Source: Magnetococcus sp. PR-3 (GTDB taxonomy: Bacteria > Pseudomonadota > Magnetococcia > Magnetococcales > Magnetococcaceae). Taken from it: 64,000 nucleotides of DNA. The stretch lies in the NCBI RefSeq assembly GCF_036689865.1, contig NZ_JBAHUQ010000014.1, positions 1-64,000 of the forward strand, written 5' to 3'. The notes below the pieces were generated by a model, which saw only the letters and a program-made list of their open reading frames with translations, did no database searches and was not told where the DNA came from. The first letter of the stretch is position 1. Each line of letters begins with the position of its first letter. This document shows positions 19,582-29,444 of this stretch, in pieces. The position numbers and the translations under genes were made by a program.

Positions 19582-20628
19582 CTATCCGTTTGATTTGAAC
19601 TGGTCTTTGACGTTGGCCTTTTCATAGGCCTGCTCGCGGGTGATGAGACCCTTCTGAATACAGTCTTGCAAACCTTGTTCCAAAGTCTGCATGCCCAGTT
19701 TGCGACCGGTCTGAATGGATGAGTACATCTGTGCAACCTGATTTTCCCGGATCAGGTTTTTAATGGCCCCCGTACCCAGCATAATTTCATGTACGGCAAT
19801 CCGGCCGCCCCCTCGTTTTTTTAGCAGGGCCTGAGAGATAACGGCTTTCAGTGACTCTGCCAGCATGGTGCGGATCATATCTTTTTCAGCTGCGGGAAAG
19901 GCGTCGACAATTCGGTCAACCGTTTTGGGGGCAGAGCTGGTGTGCAGTGTCCCAAATACCAGGTGACCTGTTTCAGCCGCGGTTAGTGCCAGGCGGATGG
20001 TCTCTAGATCGCGCATTTCCCCCACAAGGATGGTGTCGGGGTCTTCCCGCAAGGCAGCGCGCAGTGCGTTGTTGAAGCTTAGAGTGTCTCTGTGAACTTC
20101 CCGCTGACTGATCAGGCTTTTTTTGGATTGATGCACAAATTCAATAGGGTCTTCAACGGTCAGAATATGCCCATAGTCTGAAGCGTTTTTATAGTCAACC
20201 ATCGCCGCTAGGGTGGTGGACTTACCCGAACCTGTCGGGCCTGTCACCAACACCATCCCCCGTGGCGTCGCGGAGATCTCTTTAAAGATCTCCGGGGCAC
20301 CCAGTTGTTCCAGCGTGAGAACCTCTGATGGGATGGTACGCATAACCGCGCTGACACCGCGTTGCTGTTTGAACGCGTTGACACGGAAGCGTGCGACCCC
20401 ATCGAGAGCAAAGGAGAAGTCGCTCTCATGCGTCTCTTCAAATCCTTTTTTCTGCACGTCGTTCATAATGCCATGCAGCATGGCCAAGACATCATCACTG
20501 GATTGGGTGGGTACATCAATACGTCTGACATCCCCATCAATACGCACCATGGGGGGCAGGCCGGCTGATAGATGCAGGTCAGATCCGCCATTCTGAACAA
20601 TAAAGGTGAGCAGATCTTTCAGGTCCAT
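19582..20628 (-). CDS. pilT: Type IV pilus retraction ATPase PilT
   Basis: This 348-residue hexameric ATPase powers pilus retraction at the cytoplasmic membrane. Features are an N-terminal PAS-like domain (1-100), a Walker A at 130-138 (GPTGSGKST), an Asp box, a Walker B at 198-207 (DTILVGEMRD), and AIKNLIRE at 288-295. The last is the PilT-specific motif required for retraction, which separates it from PilU and PilB. The length is standard. It is the first gene of an operon with two FlgO-like lipoproteins and is divergent from recA. No other pil genes lie in this window. Confidence 0.96.
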   Translation of the reverse strand: MDLKDLLTFIVQNGGSDLHLSAGLPPMVRIDGDVRRIDVPTQSSDDVLAMLHGIMNDVQKKGFEETHESDFSFALDGVARFRVNAFKQQRGVSAVMRTIPSEVLTLEQLGAPEIFKEISATPRGMVLVTGPTGSGKSTTLAAMVDYKNASDYGHILTVEDPIEFVHQSKKSLISQREVHRDTLSFNNALRAALREDPDTILVGEMRDLETIRLALTAAETGHLVFGTLHTSSAPKTVDRIVDAFPAAEKDMIRTMLAESLKAVISQALLKKRGGGRIAVHEIMLGTGAIKNLIRENQVAQMYSSIQTGRKLGMQTLEQGLQDCIQKGLITREQAYEKANVKDQFKSNG

Positions 20629-20859
20629 GGTGAGAAATCCTTTTGGGTAAAGATGGGGGTGGTGAGGTCACTCAAGCAAATTTAATACCTGACGATGGTA
20701 CACCGCAGTTGCAGTGTGAGCAATTGTCACAATTCAATTGAAGCAACCGTGGCTTTAATGGGCTTTTTTTTGTATAAATACTCCTTTGATAAAAAAAAGG
20801 CCGTGGGCATGGATCTGCGGCTATTTTTCGCGACGCTTCTGCCATCAAGAGGAATAATC

Positions 20860-21906
20860 ATGGCTTTGGATAAAGATAAGAGCAAAGCGCTGGATGCAGC
20901 GCTCTCTCAGATTGAGCGCCAGTTTGGTAAAGGCAGCATCATGCGCATGAGCGAAGGGGCCTCCAAGGATATTCCTGTGGTCTCTACCGGCTCTCTAGGT
21001 TTGGATATTGCGTTGGGGATTGGTGGACTGCCCCGTGGGCGTATTGTTGAGGTGTATGGACCGGAATCTTCCGGTAAAACCACCATGGCACTTCATGTGG
21101 CCGCAGAGATCCAGAAAATTGGTGGTGTGGCTGCTTTTGTGGATGCTGAACACGCCTTGGATCCTGTTTATGCCCGTAAGCTGGGTGTGAACGTTGATGA
21201 GCTGATTATCTCTCAGCCTGATACCGGTGAACAGGCACTGGAAATTACCGACATGTTGGTTCGCTCCGGTGCTGTGGATCTGGTGGTGGTAGACTCTGTT
21301 GCCGCGTTGACGCCCCGCGCTGAACTGGAAGGTGAGATGGGGGATTCCCACGTGGGTCTTCAGGCTCGCCTGATGTCTCAAGCGCTGCGTAAGCTGACCG
21401 GTAGTATCAATCGTTCCAGCTCTCTGGTGTTGTTTATCAACCAGATTCGTATGAAAATTGGCGTCATGTTCGGCAGCCCCGAGACCACCACCGGTGGTAA
21501 CGCTCTAAAATTCTACTCCTCTGTCCGTTTGGATATCCGTCGTATCGGTGCCATTAAGGATAAGGATGAAGTGGTGGGCAACCGCACCCGTGTTAAGGTG
21601 GTGAAAAATAAAATGGCACCGCCCTTCCGCCAGTGTGAATTTGACATCACCTACGGTTTGGGTGTCTCCCTACCTGGCGAGTTGCTGGATATGGGGGTAG
21701 AGATGGGCTTGGTAGAAAAATCTGGCGCTTGGTACTCCTATGATGGTGAGCGCATTGGCCAAGGCCGTGAAAATGCCAAACGTTACATGATGGAAAATCC
21801 AGATGCCGCCATGAAGTTGGAAGATCAGGTGCGCATTAAAGAGGGACTGCAGCCCAAACATGGTAGCGCGCCACAGCCTGCCGCAGAAGCAGCCCCAGCA
21901 GAGTAA
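20860..21906 (+). CDS. recA: Recombinase RecA
   Basis: This 348-residue protein catalyses ATP-dependent strand exchange and activates the SOS response. The Walker A is GPESSGKTT at 67-75. The MAW-like motif, the L1/L2 DNA-binding loops ([20 protein letters not shown] region) and the C-terminal domain with an Ala/Pro/Glu tail are all present. The ATG at 20860 has AAGAGGA 6-7 bases upstream. An in-frame extension back to 20695 has no homology to RecA and is rejected. I looked for a CTG-N10-CAG LexA box upstream and found none. Confidence 0.99.
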   Translation: MALDKDKSKALDAALSQIERQFGKGSIMRMSEGASKDIPVVSTGSLGLDIALGIGGLPRGRIVEVYGPESSGKTTMALHVAAEIQKIGGVAAFVDAEHALDPVYARKLGVNVDELIISQPDTGEQALEITDMLVRSGAVDLVVVDSVAALTPRAELEGEMGDSHVGLQARLMSQALRKLTGSINRSSSLVLFINQIRMKIGVMFGSPETTTGGNALKFYSSVRLDIRRIGAIKDKDEVVGNRTRVKVVKNKMAPPFRQCEFDITYGLGVSLPGELLDMGVEMGLVEKSGAWYSYDGERIGQGRENAKRYMMENPDAAMKLEDQVRIKEGLQPKHGSAPQPAAEAAPAE

Positions 21907-21915
21907 GTGGTGAGA

Positions 21916-21948
21916 CACGGTCCTGGTGTGTTCCTCTCCAGGACCGTG
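21916..21948 (+). terminator. Hairpin after recA, probable terminator
   Basis: CACGGTCCTGG (21916-21926) and CCAGGACCGTG (21938-21948) form a perfect 11-bp stem. A five-base T-run follows only about 10 bases later, so termination may be partial and allow read-through into parC. Confidence 0.6.
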
Positions 21949-22024
21949 CGACCACGTTTTTCGTTTGTTATGTCTGCCAGTATGCCAGACAGCCACCTTT
22001 TAAGCGGCCTCCTGTAAGCTTCTT

Positions 22025-24289
22025 ATGTCCGATACCTACGAACAGATTGATCCATGTAACCTACGTGAAGAGCTGGAGAGCCGGTATTTGGCTTATGCGC
22101 TCTCCACCATTATCAGCCGTTCTCTGCCTGATGTGCGGGATGGTTTGAAACCGGTACACCGGCGTATTCTCTACGCCATGCGTGCTCTTAGGTTGGATCC
22201 CAACAGCTCCTATAAAAAGTCGGCCCGTGTGGTTGGGGATGTGATTGGTAAGTACCATCCCCACGGTGACCAGGCTGCTTATGATGCCATGGTGCGTCTG
22301 GCTCAGGAGTTTGCGGTACGCTATCCCCTGGTTGATGGACAAGGCAACTTTGGCAATATCGATGGGGACTCCGCCGCGGCCATGCGTTATACCGAGGCAC
22401 GTTTAACCTCGGTAGCTAAGGCCCTGCTGGAAGATTTGGAGATGGACACGGTGGACTTTATGGCCACCTATGATGGTTCCATGGAGGAGCCTGTTGTCCT
22501 ACCTGCGCGTTTTCCCAATCTCTTGGCCAACGGTTCTTCAGGTATTGCGGTGGGTATGTCCACCAACGTTCCCCCGCATAATGTTGGGGAGATTTTAGAT
22601 GCCTGCCTGCAGTTGGTGAAAAAACCGTCCATCACCGTTGAAGAGCTCATGGCTTTCCTGCCGGCTCCGGATTTTCCCACCGGTGGTATTCTCATGGCGG
22701 ATCATGCCGAACGGCTGGAGGTCTATACCGAAGGTAAGGGGAGTCTGCGTTTACGTGCCCGTTGGGATGTCGAAGACTTAGGGCGTGGGCAGTGGCAGAT
22801 TGTGGTTACGGAAATTCCGTATCAGGTGCAAAAATCACGTTTGATTGAGCGTATTGCCCAGCTGGTTATTGATAAGAAGTGCCCTTTCTTGACCAATGTG
22901 CGAGATGAGTCTGACGAAAATCTACGTATCGTACTAGAGCCGCGAACTCGGACGCTGGACCCTGAGTTGATTATGGCCTTCCTCTTCCGTCATTCTGATC
23001 TGGAGTCACGGGCTGGCTTTAATCTCAATGTTATTATTGGTGGGCATCGTCCTGAGGTGTTGGATCTTAAGGGCATACTGCGTCACTGGTTGGATCACCG
23101 TTTTGTGGTGCACACCCGCCGGGCCAGCTATGAGCTGGGTAAAATCCGTGATCGCCTGCACCTATTACAAGCGTTCCTCATTGTTCATTTGAATATTGAT
23201 GAGGTGGTGGAGATCATTAAAACCAATGATGATCCAGCGCCTGTCTTAATGCAGCGCTTTAGTCTGGATGAGATCCAGGCTGAGGCGATTCTCAATATGC
23301 GTTTGCGTAATTTACGTAAGCTTGAGGAGATGAAAATCCGTAAGGAGATGGAAGAGCTGCAAGCGCGGGCTGCTGAACTGGAGGCGATGCTGGCTGATGA
23401 TAAAATTATGTGGCGTGCCATCCGCGAAGAGTTAAAGGCCACCCGTAAAGAGTTCGCCGATGAGCGCCGTACTGAGATCACCGGTTCAGTTGAAGAGATC
23501 CATGTACGGCCCGAAGATTTTGTGGAAAAAGAGCCTGTCTCGGTCATTCTCTCTAAAATGGGCTGGATTAAAGCCAATAAAGGTCATGATATCAATCTCG
23601 AGACCTTACGCTTTAAGGGGGATGATGAACTGCTGCGGGCCTTCCCCAGTTACACCAATCAGTCGATCTCTTTTATCAGTCAGAGTGGTAAGCTGTTCAC
23701 CGTACTGGGGAGTAACCTACCCGCTGGTAAAGGTTTTGGTGAACCGCTGACAGGTATGTTTGACCTGGATGGTGGCGACCGGGTGCTATGGGCTCTTGCT
23801 GTAGACCCCGATCAGGAGTATCTGGTCATTACCCGGTTAGGGCAGGGCTTTAGGGTTAAGGGGACAGACCTTATTGCCAACCAGCGTAAGGGCAAACAGT
23901 TGATTACCCTTAAAAGTGGTGATCAACTGCTCCATATGCATAGGATTAAAGGCCCTTGGGTGGGGGCCATCAGTCGTAGTCGTCGCCTTCTGATCTTCCC
24001 CATCGAGCAGTTCCCCTTAATGGCCAAAGGTAAGGGTGTACGGGTACAAAAACTGACCGGTGATGAAGTGATTGTTGATGTCACAACCTTTACCGATGAA
24101 GAAGGCTTTGTGCTGGATTCTGGTAAAAAGACCAAGCTGATTACCGATTATGATCAGTGGCATGGCAACCGTGCTCAGCGAGGGGCCATGTTGCCTCATG
24201 GCTTCCTCAGTGGCGCCGTCTTTAAAGGAACCGGGGCATCCCCCTTAAAAGCGGGTAAAGGTCTGACCGGTGAACTGTTTGATGACTAG
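22025..24289 (+). CDS. parC: DNA topoisomerase IV subunit A
   Basis: This 754-residue subunit cuts and passes DNA to unlink daughter chromosomes, with ParE (not in the window). The N-terminal winged-helix/tower region has [12 protein letters not shown] and the active-site Tyr in A-M-R-Y-T-E-A-R-L. The C-terminal pinwheel is short, and I see no GyrA box, so ParC is preferred over GyrA. The [13 protein letters not shown] form is that of alphaproteobacterial ParC. The ATG at 22025 lies 118 bases after recA. Confidence 0.95.
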   Translation: MSDTYEQIDPCNLREELESRYLAYALSTIISRSLPDVRDGLKPVHRRILYAMRALRLDPNSSYKKSARVVGDVIGKYHPHGDQAAYDAMVRLAQEFAVRYPLVDGQGNFGNIDGDSAAAMRYTEARLTSVAKALLEDLEMDTVDFMATYDGSMEEPVVLPARFPNLLANGSSGIAVGMSTNVPPHNVGEILDACLQLVKKPSITVEELMAFLPAPDFPTGGILMADHAERLEVYTEGKGSLRLRARWDVEDLGRGQWQIVVTEIPYQVQKSRLIERIAQLVIDKKCPFLTNVRDESDENLRIVLEPRTRTLDPELIMAFLFRHSDLESRAGFNLNVIIGGHRPEVLDLKGILRHWLDHRFVVHTRRASYELGKIRDRLHLLQAFLIVHLNIDEVVEIIKTNDDPAPVLMQRFSLDEIQAEAILNMRLRNLRKLEEMKIRKEMEELQARAAELEAMLADDKIMWRAIREELKATRKEFADERRTEITGSVEEIHVRPEDFVEKEPVSVILSKMGWIKANKGHDINLETLRFKGDDELLRAFPSYTNQSISFISQSGKLFTVLGSNLPAGKGFGEPLTGMFDLDGGDRVLWALAVDPDQEYLVITRLGQGFRVKGTDLIANQRKGKQLITLKSGDQLLHMHRIKGPWVGAISRSRRLLIFPIEQFPLMAKGKGVRVQKLTGDEVIVDVTTFTDEEGFVLDSGKKTKLITDYDQWHGNRAQRGAMLPHGFLSGAVFKGTGASPLKAGKGLTGELFDD

Positions 24290-24466
24290 TTTGATTGCGT
24301 ATTAAGCTGTGGTGCCGTTTGCCCAAGGTGGGTGAGGGGACCCTTTTGTTTGGGCCCATGTCGGTTACTGACAGATATGGAGTGGGGGGGGAGCACTTTT
24401 TTACCCCTCTTTAGTATGCCTATGTTTTAGCCGTCATGTGTATAAGTAATGATATAAGGCTGGGGT

Positions 24467-25024
24467 ATGATCCGCTTTCTTCAGTGGCTGGATAGCATCA
24501 ATGAAGGTGTTGGTCGGGTGATATCCTGGTTGACGTTGGCCATGGTGGTGGTCACCTTTGCCGTAGTGGTTTTACGCTACCAGTTTAATATGGGCTCCAT
24601 TGCCATGCAGGAGTCTATTACCTACATGCATGGTCTCTTGTTTATGCTGGGTGCAGGTTATACCCTGCGTCATGAAGGTCATGTACGGGTAGACCTCTTC
24701 TACCGCCCTCGACCCCCTAAGACCCAAGCACTCATCAATCTTCTTGGCACGTTTTTTCTGCTTTTTCCGTTAATGATCTTTCTATTGATCATCAGTTTTG
24801 ACTATGTGGCGGCCTCTTGGTCAATCCATGAGGGTTCCCGCGAGGCGGGTGGGTTAGAAGGGGTTTGGCTGCTAAAAAGCGCCTTGCTTATCATGCCAGT
24901 ACTCATGATTTTACAAGGGGTTGCTCAGGCTGGTAAAGCGGTATTGATCCTAAAGGGTCAGGAAATTCCGGGGTTGACCCGTGGTGATGCAGCCAAAGAA
25001 CCGCGTGAGCAGGAGCAGGCATAA
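24467..25024 (+). CDS. dctQ: TRAP transporter small permease (DctQ family)
   Basis: This 185-residue inner-membrane protein has four hydrophobic helices and the DctQ-type layout, including Y-T-L-R-H-E-G-H-V-R-V-D-L, a family hallmark, near residues 65-77. It pairs with the large permease encoded next, with a TAATG overlap. The usual periplasmic binding protein DctP is missing from the neighbourhood, so the substrate is unknown; acidic solutes are typical. Confidence 0.93.
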   Translation: MIRFLQWLDSINEGVGRVISWLTLAMVVVTFAVVVLRYQFNMGSIAMQESITYMHGLLFMLGAGYTLRHEGHVRVDLFYRPRPPKTQALINLLGTFFLLFPLMIFLLIISFDYVAASWSIHEGSREAGGLEGVWLLKSALLIMPVLMILQGVAQAGKAVLILKGQEIPGLTRGDAAKEPREQEQA

Positions 25025-26412
25025 TGTTTGAAGATTATGCTGTCCTATACATGTTTGCGACGGTCTGTTTGGTGTTGTTAATGGGCTATCCCGTGGCTTT
25101 TTCACTGGCGGGTACCGCTTTGATCTTCGCCTGGGTTGGTAGTCTGTATGATCTGTACGATTTGACCGAGTTGGCATTTATGCCCAACCGACTGTACGGC
25201 ATCATGACCAATGAGACCCTCATTGCTGTCCCCCTGTTTATCTTCATGGGTATGATGTTGGAGCGATCTTGTGTCGCGGAACAGTTGCTGGATACCATGG
25301 CGTCCCTGTTTGGCGCTGTACGGGGTGGTTTGGGCATTTCTGTGACCCTTGTGGGCATGCTCATGGCAGCCAGTACCGGTATTGTTGGGGCAACTGTAGT
25401 GACTATGGGGCTGTTGTCACTGCCCACCATGATCCGCCGTAACTATGACCCGGCCTTGGCCACAGGTATTATCTGTGCGGCAGGCACCTTAGGTCAGATT
25501 ATCCCCCCTTCCATTGTGCTGGTCTTACTGGGGGATGTCATCTCTGCTGCGTATCAGCAGGCTCAGTTGGATATGGGCAGTTATGCGCTGCAGACAGTTT
25601 CGGTTGGGGATCTGTTTGTCGGGGCGTTACTGCCTGGTTTAATGCTTGTTGGGTTTTATATCCTTTACCTCCTCTGGCTGGCATGGCGTCGGCCGGCAAT
25701 GGTTCCGGCCATTCCTGCTCAAGAGCGGACCCTGCAAGGGTGGGCGCTTGGCAAGCGGGTGCTGCAGGTTTTGGTACCCCCCTTATTTCTAATTTTGGCG
25801 GTATTGGGTTCAATCTTAGGTGGTCTGGCAACCCCAACTGAAGCGGCTTCCGTGGGCGCCATGGGGGCGATGGTTCTGGCCGCTTTTCAAGGACAGCTAA
25901 GCTTTAAGACCCTGCAAGAGGTGATGCAAGGTACCACCCGTGTAACCAGCATGGTTTTTTTAATCTTTGTCGGGGCGACCCTCTTCTCTCTGGTTTTTAG
26001 AGGGTTTGGTGGGGATACATTGGTGGCAGATTTTCTGGGAGATCTGCCTGGGGGTAAGTTTGGGGCAATGTTAGCTGTGATGTTGCTCATGTTTGTCTTG
26101 GGTTTTTTCATCGATTTTATTGAGATCACCTTTGTGGTGGTACCGATTGTTGGTCCTATTCTGCTGCAAATGGGGTTTGATCCCGTTTGGTTGGGGGTGA
26201 TGATTGCCATTAATTTACAAACCTCCTTTTTAACCCCACCTTTTGGTTTTTCCCTCTTTTATCTACGTGGGGTCGCACCCGCACAGATCTCTACTCAACA
26301 GATGTATCGTGGTGTTCTTCCCTTTATTTTTATCCAAATGGTAACCTTGGCGGCACTGGCGCAATGGCCCATTCTTGCGACCTGGTTACCTTCATGGGTG
26401 TATGGTCCGTAG
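25024..26412 (+). CDS. dctM: TRAP transporter large permease (DctM family)
   Basis: This 462-residue inner-membrane protein has about twelve hydrophobic segments and forms the transport channel with DctQ, driven by a sodium gradient in known members. Family segments include A-G-T-L-G-Q-I-I-P-P-S near 155 and a Pro-containing L-T-P-P-F-G near the end. An insertion of about 50 residues between helices (~180-245) places it with the longer DctM proteins. The downstream deacetylase-like gene begins 16 bases later and may be cotranscribed. Confidence 0.94.
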   Translation: MFEDYAVLYMFATVCLVLLMGYPVAFSLAGTALIFAWVGSLYDLYDLTELAFMPNRLYGIMTNETLIAVPLFIFMGMMLERSCVAEQLLDTMASLFGAVRGGLGISVTLVGMLMAASTGIVGATVVTMGLLSLPTMIRRNYDPALATGIICAAGTLGQIIPPSIVLVLLGDVISAAYQQAQLDMGSYALQTVSVGDLFVGALLPGLMLVGFYILYLLWLAWRRPAMVPAIPAQERTLQGWALGKRVLQVLVPPLFLILAVLGSILGGLATPTEAASVGAMGAMVLAAFQGQLSFKTLQEVMQGTTRVTSMVFLIFVGATLFSLVFRGFGGDTLVADFLGDLPGGKFGAMLAVMLLMFVLGFFIDFIEITFVVVPIVGPILLQMGFDPVWLGVMIAINLQTSFLTPPFGFSLFYLRGVAPAQISTQQMYRGVLPFIFIQMVTLAALAQWPILATWLPSWVYGP

Positions 26413-26428
26413 AATTTAGGAGAAATGC

Positions 26429-27553
26429 ATGTCTATTGAGCTCTATCTCTCTGCGGACTACGAGCTGTACTTTGCCCGTAACCGGCTGCCCGAAGCTGAG
26501 GTTCTTATTCCCCCAACCCAGCAGTTAATGGCGCAATGTGAGGCCGTTCATGCCCCTTTAACGCTGTTTTGTGATGTCGCCTGTCTTATGCGCTATCAAC
26601 AGTGGGGCGAGTTGGACTTTGTACGCGCTGTTGAACAGCAGTTGCAGGAGGCCATCCGGCGGGGTCACGATGTACAACTGCATTTGCATCCTCACTGGTT
26701 CCGTACCCAGCGGGATGATCAGGGGGGATATCAGTTTGCCCCAGAAGATTATCTGCTGGGCAGCTATGAGCCGGACCCAGCGCAACAACCCGCTCAATTT
26801 GATCAGATGATCGGGCAGGGTAAAGCCTATTTGGAGACCCTGTTACAAGGGGTGGATAGCCACTACCAGTGCAACAGCTTTAGGGGGGGTGGGTATGGTT
26901 TACAGCCGGGTACCGAAGCGTTGTTTACGGCTCTACAAAAGCATGGTGTGGTGGTTGATTCCAGTGTAGTGCCGGGTTACTACCTGAAAACAGCGGTGCA
27001 TCGGGTAGATTTTCGTGAGATGGTGGGGCGGTCTAACCAGTGGTTTGGCCCTGAGCATGGGTTAAGTTCATCTGCCCCAAAAGGGGGGGGGCTTTTTGAG
27101 GTCCCCATTGGGGCAGCCAACCTCCCCGATGTGCCCAGTTGGAATGCGTGGCCTGAGGCGCTGGGGCGTTGTATGAATACCCTAAGATATGGTGGCCCGG
27201 CTCAAGACCCTCGGGGTGAGCCGGTAGGCTGGCAGTCACCACCTTTGCTACCCTGGCATAAACGGCCTAAACAGGCTTGGTGGGATCTGCATGCTGTACG
27301 TAATCGCGGTTTTGCTAAGTTAGAGATGCACAGCAGCTCTCGCTTAATGTTGGCCATTATGGAGGGGCACCTAGAACGGGAGGCACCCTATGAGGGTACG
27401 CACTACCTCTCGATGAATGGGCATCCTAAAGGCATGTTCCAGCCCCATTTCCATGCACTGGGTCAGTTTGTTAAACAGGTACGGGCCCGCTATGGGCAGG
27501 GTGTACACTTTTTAACCTTTACCGACTTGGCTCAGCGGTTTGATGGATCATGA
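26429..27553 (+). CDS. Polysaccharide deacetylase-like protein
   Basis: This 374-residue soluble protein resembles the carbohydrate esterase 4 / NodB-like fold. The N-terminal strand L-S-A-D-Y-E-L-Y-F takes the place of the first metal motif, H-D-V-Q-L-H-L-H-P-H-W near 90-100 supplies the metal histidines, and S-F-R-G-G-G-Y near 150 matches the third motif. There is no signal peptide, so it would act on cytoplasmic or lipid-linked sugars. AGGAGA lies just upstream of the ATG. The gene sits between TRAP permeases and a glycan-type cluster. The substrate is unknown, and an N-acetyl group on a nucleotide- or lipid-linked sugar is a reasonable guess. Confidence 0.7.
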   Translation: MSIELYLSADYELYFARNRLPEAEVLIPPTQQLMAQCEAVHAPLTLFCDVACLMRYQQWGELDFVRAVEQQLQEAIRRGHDVQLHLHPHWFRTQRDDQGGYQFAPEDYLLGSYEPDPAQQPAQFDQMIGQGKAYLETLLQGVDSHYQCNSFRGGGYGLQPGTEALFTALQKHGVVVDSSVVPGYYLKTAVHRVDFREMVGRSNQWFGPEHGLSSSAPKGGGLFEVPIGAANLPDVPSWNAWPEALGRCMNTLRYGGPAQDPRGEPVGWQSPPLLPWHKRPKQAWWDLHAVRNRGFAKLEMHSSSRLMLAIMEGHLEREAPYEGTHYLSMNGHPKGMFQPHFHALGQFVKQVRARYGQGVHFLTFTDLAQRFDGS

Positions 27554-27737
27554 CCACAGGCGGTAAGGTTAAACTCCGTTGTGCGGAGTAGGGTCAAGAT
27601 AAAGGTAAGAGATATCCCCCTCCTTCATGCCGTATGAATCGGTATCTTGGCTTGATTTGAGCAACTATTCACGTCATGTTTGAGCGATAACGACAGCTTT
27701 TGGACGCGGCATAGAACAGTAGGGGTGGACAGAGCTT
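27554..27737. other. Intergenic region before the adenylation gene
   Basis: It contains a small perfect hairpin ACTCCG-TTGTG-CGGAGT (27573-27589) without a T-run. It may hold a promoter for the adenylation-acyltransferase-glycosyltransferase genes. Confidence 0.35.
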
Positions 27738-29444
27738 ATGGTTGGTCAAAGTATGGATAGCAAAAAGCTCTCGGCTTCAGTCGAATGTTGTAAACCAGGG
27801 TGGGCTAATCCCAGTCTGGATGTTGGCCTGTTGCATCATGCCGTGAGCTATTGGGCTGAACAGCAACCTGACCATCCTGCCGTGGATGATGGAAGCTGTA
27901 TCTGGAACTATGGTGCCTTGGCCCAGGCAATGGTTGCACTGGCTGCCCAGATAGGCCAAACCGCTTTACCGATCAATGGACGTGTGGCGCTGTTTATGGA
28001 CAGCCGCGCAGATGCCATTTTGGCAATGCTAGGTACTCTGCAGGCAGGGGGCTGTTATGTGCCCATCGATCCAGACTATCCTGCCCCTCGTGTGGCGGCA
28101 ATTTTAGAAGATGCTGAGGCTACAGTTTTAATGACAGCCTCAGCCTTTTTACCACAGCTTGAGCGGCTGCTTGAAGCGCATGGTCAAACCCTCCCCAAAA
28201 CCCTGATTGTTCTGGATGGGCAGGTAGCGGATATTTCCCAAGCCCTGCAGCAAGGTTTTACCGATGTTGTCTGTTTTGATCGTCAACAACTTGCCCCCCA
28301 AACCTATCAGCCACCCCGGCGTACAGAAGCGGATCTGGCCTATATCATCTTTACCTCTGGTACCACAGGCCGCCCAAAAGGGGTGATGCTCAGCCATGCC
28401 AACGTCAAAGCGTTTATCCGCTGGTCTGTGGATTATTTAAAGGTCTCCCCTCAGGACCGTATTGCCAACCATGCCAGTATTGCTTTTGATCTAAGTGTGC
28501 TGCCCATCTATACCGCACTTATGGGGGGGGCAACCCTCTATCCGGTCATTGAGGTCCGGGATAAAGCCTTTCCTATGGATTTTATTCAGCGTCATGAAAT
28601 CACCATATGGACCTCTGTTCCCAGCATATTGGGGTTGATGATCCAGGCAAAACAGATGCCTGTGGGTGCCTTTGAACCCCATCTACGTGCAGCCGTTTTT
28701 TGTGGGGAGGCTATGCTTCCTGCCCATGCACAGGCATTGATGGAGAGTCATCCGGATGTTGCGGTGATCAACCTTTATGGTCCGACGGAAGCTGCGGTAG
28801 CTTGTACCTACCATCATGTCGGGGTTGATGCTCCTTTTGATGCCAATAAGCCCGTGCCCATTGGTGTGCCGTGCCGGGATGCTGAAATTGTTATTTTAAA
28901 AAATGACGAAGATACCCTCTGCGCACCAGGTGAACTGGGCCGTTTGATGATTACGGGAACCCAAGTCGCGCAAGGCTATTGGCGGAGACCCGAACTCAGT
29001 GCCGAAAAATTCTATGCAAACCCGCTACATCCGACCTTTCCTCAGCCGATGTATGATACAGGAGATTTGGCGTATCGGGATGAGTCCGGGTTGCTTCACT
29101 ATGGGGGCAGACGGGATTTTCAGGTTAAATTCCGCGGTTTTCGTATTGAGCTCGGAGATATTGAGGCTACCTTGGCCAGTCATCCGCAGCTTAATGAGGT
29201 TGCGGTGGTTTACCATGAGCAGCCCATTCCCAGCCTGGAAGCCGCTTATACCTTGGTGCCGGGTCAGGTGATGAGGGCGGATTCGGATGAAGCCAAAGCT
29301 TTTTCCTTTGAACTGGTCGATTATTTAAAAGCTCGCTTACCGGCCTATATGGTGCCGGGGCGCTGGACACAACTGGAAAAACTGCCCCAAAACAGCAATG
29401 GTAAAATTGATCGCCATGCCTTGAAAGCCCAACTGGAACCATGA
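27738..29444 (+). CDS. DltA-like amino-acid adenylation enzyme
   Basis: This 568-residue stand-alone adenylation domain activates a carboxylic or amino acid with ATP and loads a carrier protein. Core motifs are FTSGTTGRPKG at 205-215, Asp251 in A-F-D-L-S-V, N-L-Y-G-P-T-E and Y-x-T-G-D-L. The C-terminal lysine lies in N-G-K-I-D-R. The pocket region (FDLSV...WTSVPS...FCGEAM...YGPTEA) reads like D-alanine ligase DltA. It has no condensation or carrier domain, and a separate carrier protein lies at 31542-31778. The stop overlaps the next start (ATGA). Loading of D-Ala or another small amino acid is inferred. Confidence 0.88.
   Translation: MVGQSMDSKKLSASVECCKPGWANPSLDVGLLHHAVSYWAEQQPDHPAVDDGSCIWNYGALAQAMVALAAQIGQTALPINGRVALFMDSRADAILAMLGTLQAGGCYVPIDPDYPAPRVAAILEDAEATVLMTASAFLPQLERLLEAHGQTLPKTLIVLDGQVADISQALQQGFTDVVCFDRQQLAPQTYQPPRRTEADLAYIIFTSGTTGRPKGVMLSHANVKAFIRWSVDYLKVSPQDRIANHASIAFDLSVLPIYTALMGGATLYPVIEVRDKAFPMDFIQRHEITIWTSVPSILGLMIQAKQMPVGAFEPHLRAAVFCGEAMLPAHAQALMESHPDVAVINLYGPTEAAVACTYHHVGVDAPFDANKPVPIGVPCRDAEIVILKNDEDTLCAPGELGRLMITGTQVAQGYWRRPELSAEKFYANPLHPTFPQPMYDTGDLAYRDESGLLHYGGRRDFQVKFRGFRIELGDIEATLASHPQLNEVAVVYHEQPIPSLEAAYTLVPGQVMRADSDEAKAFSFELVDYLKARLPAYMVPGRWTQLEKLPQNSNGKIDRHALKAQLEP

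Noticed and set aside
20641-20859. LexA box upstream of recA, and a longer RecA start at 20695
   Set aside because: No CTG-N10-CAG match was found; the extension has no RecA homology and the ATG at 20860 has AAGAGGA.
24301-24360. Possible terminator after parC
   Set aside because: GCCCAA/TTGGGC is only 6 bp with a long loop and no T-run.
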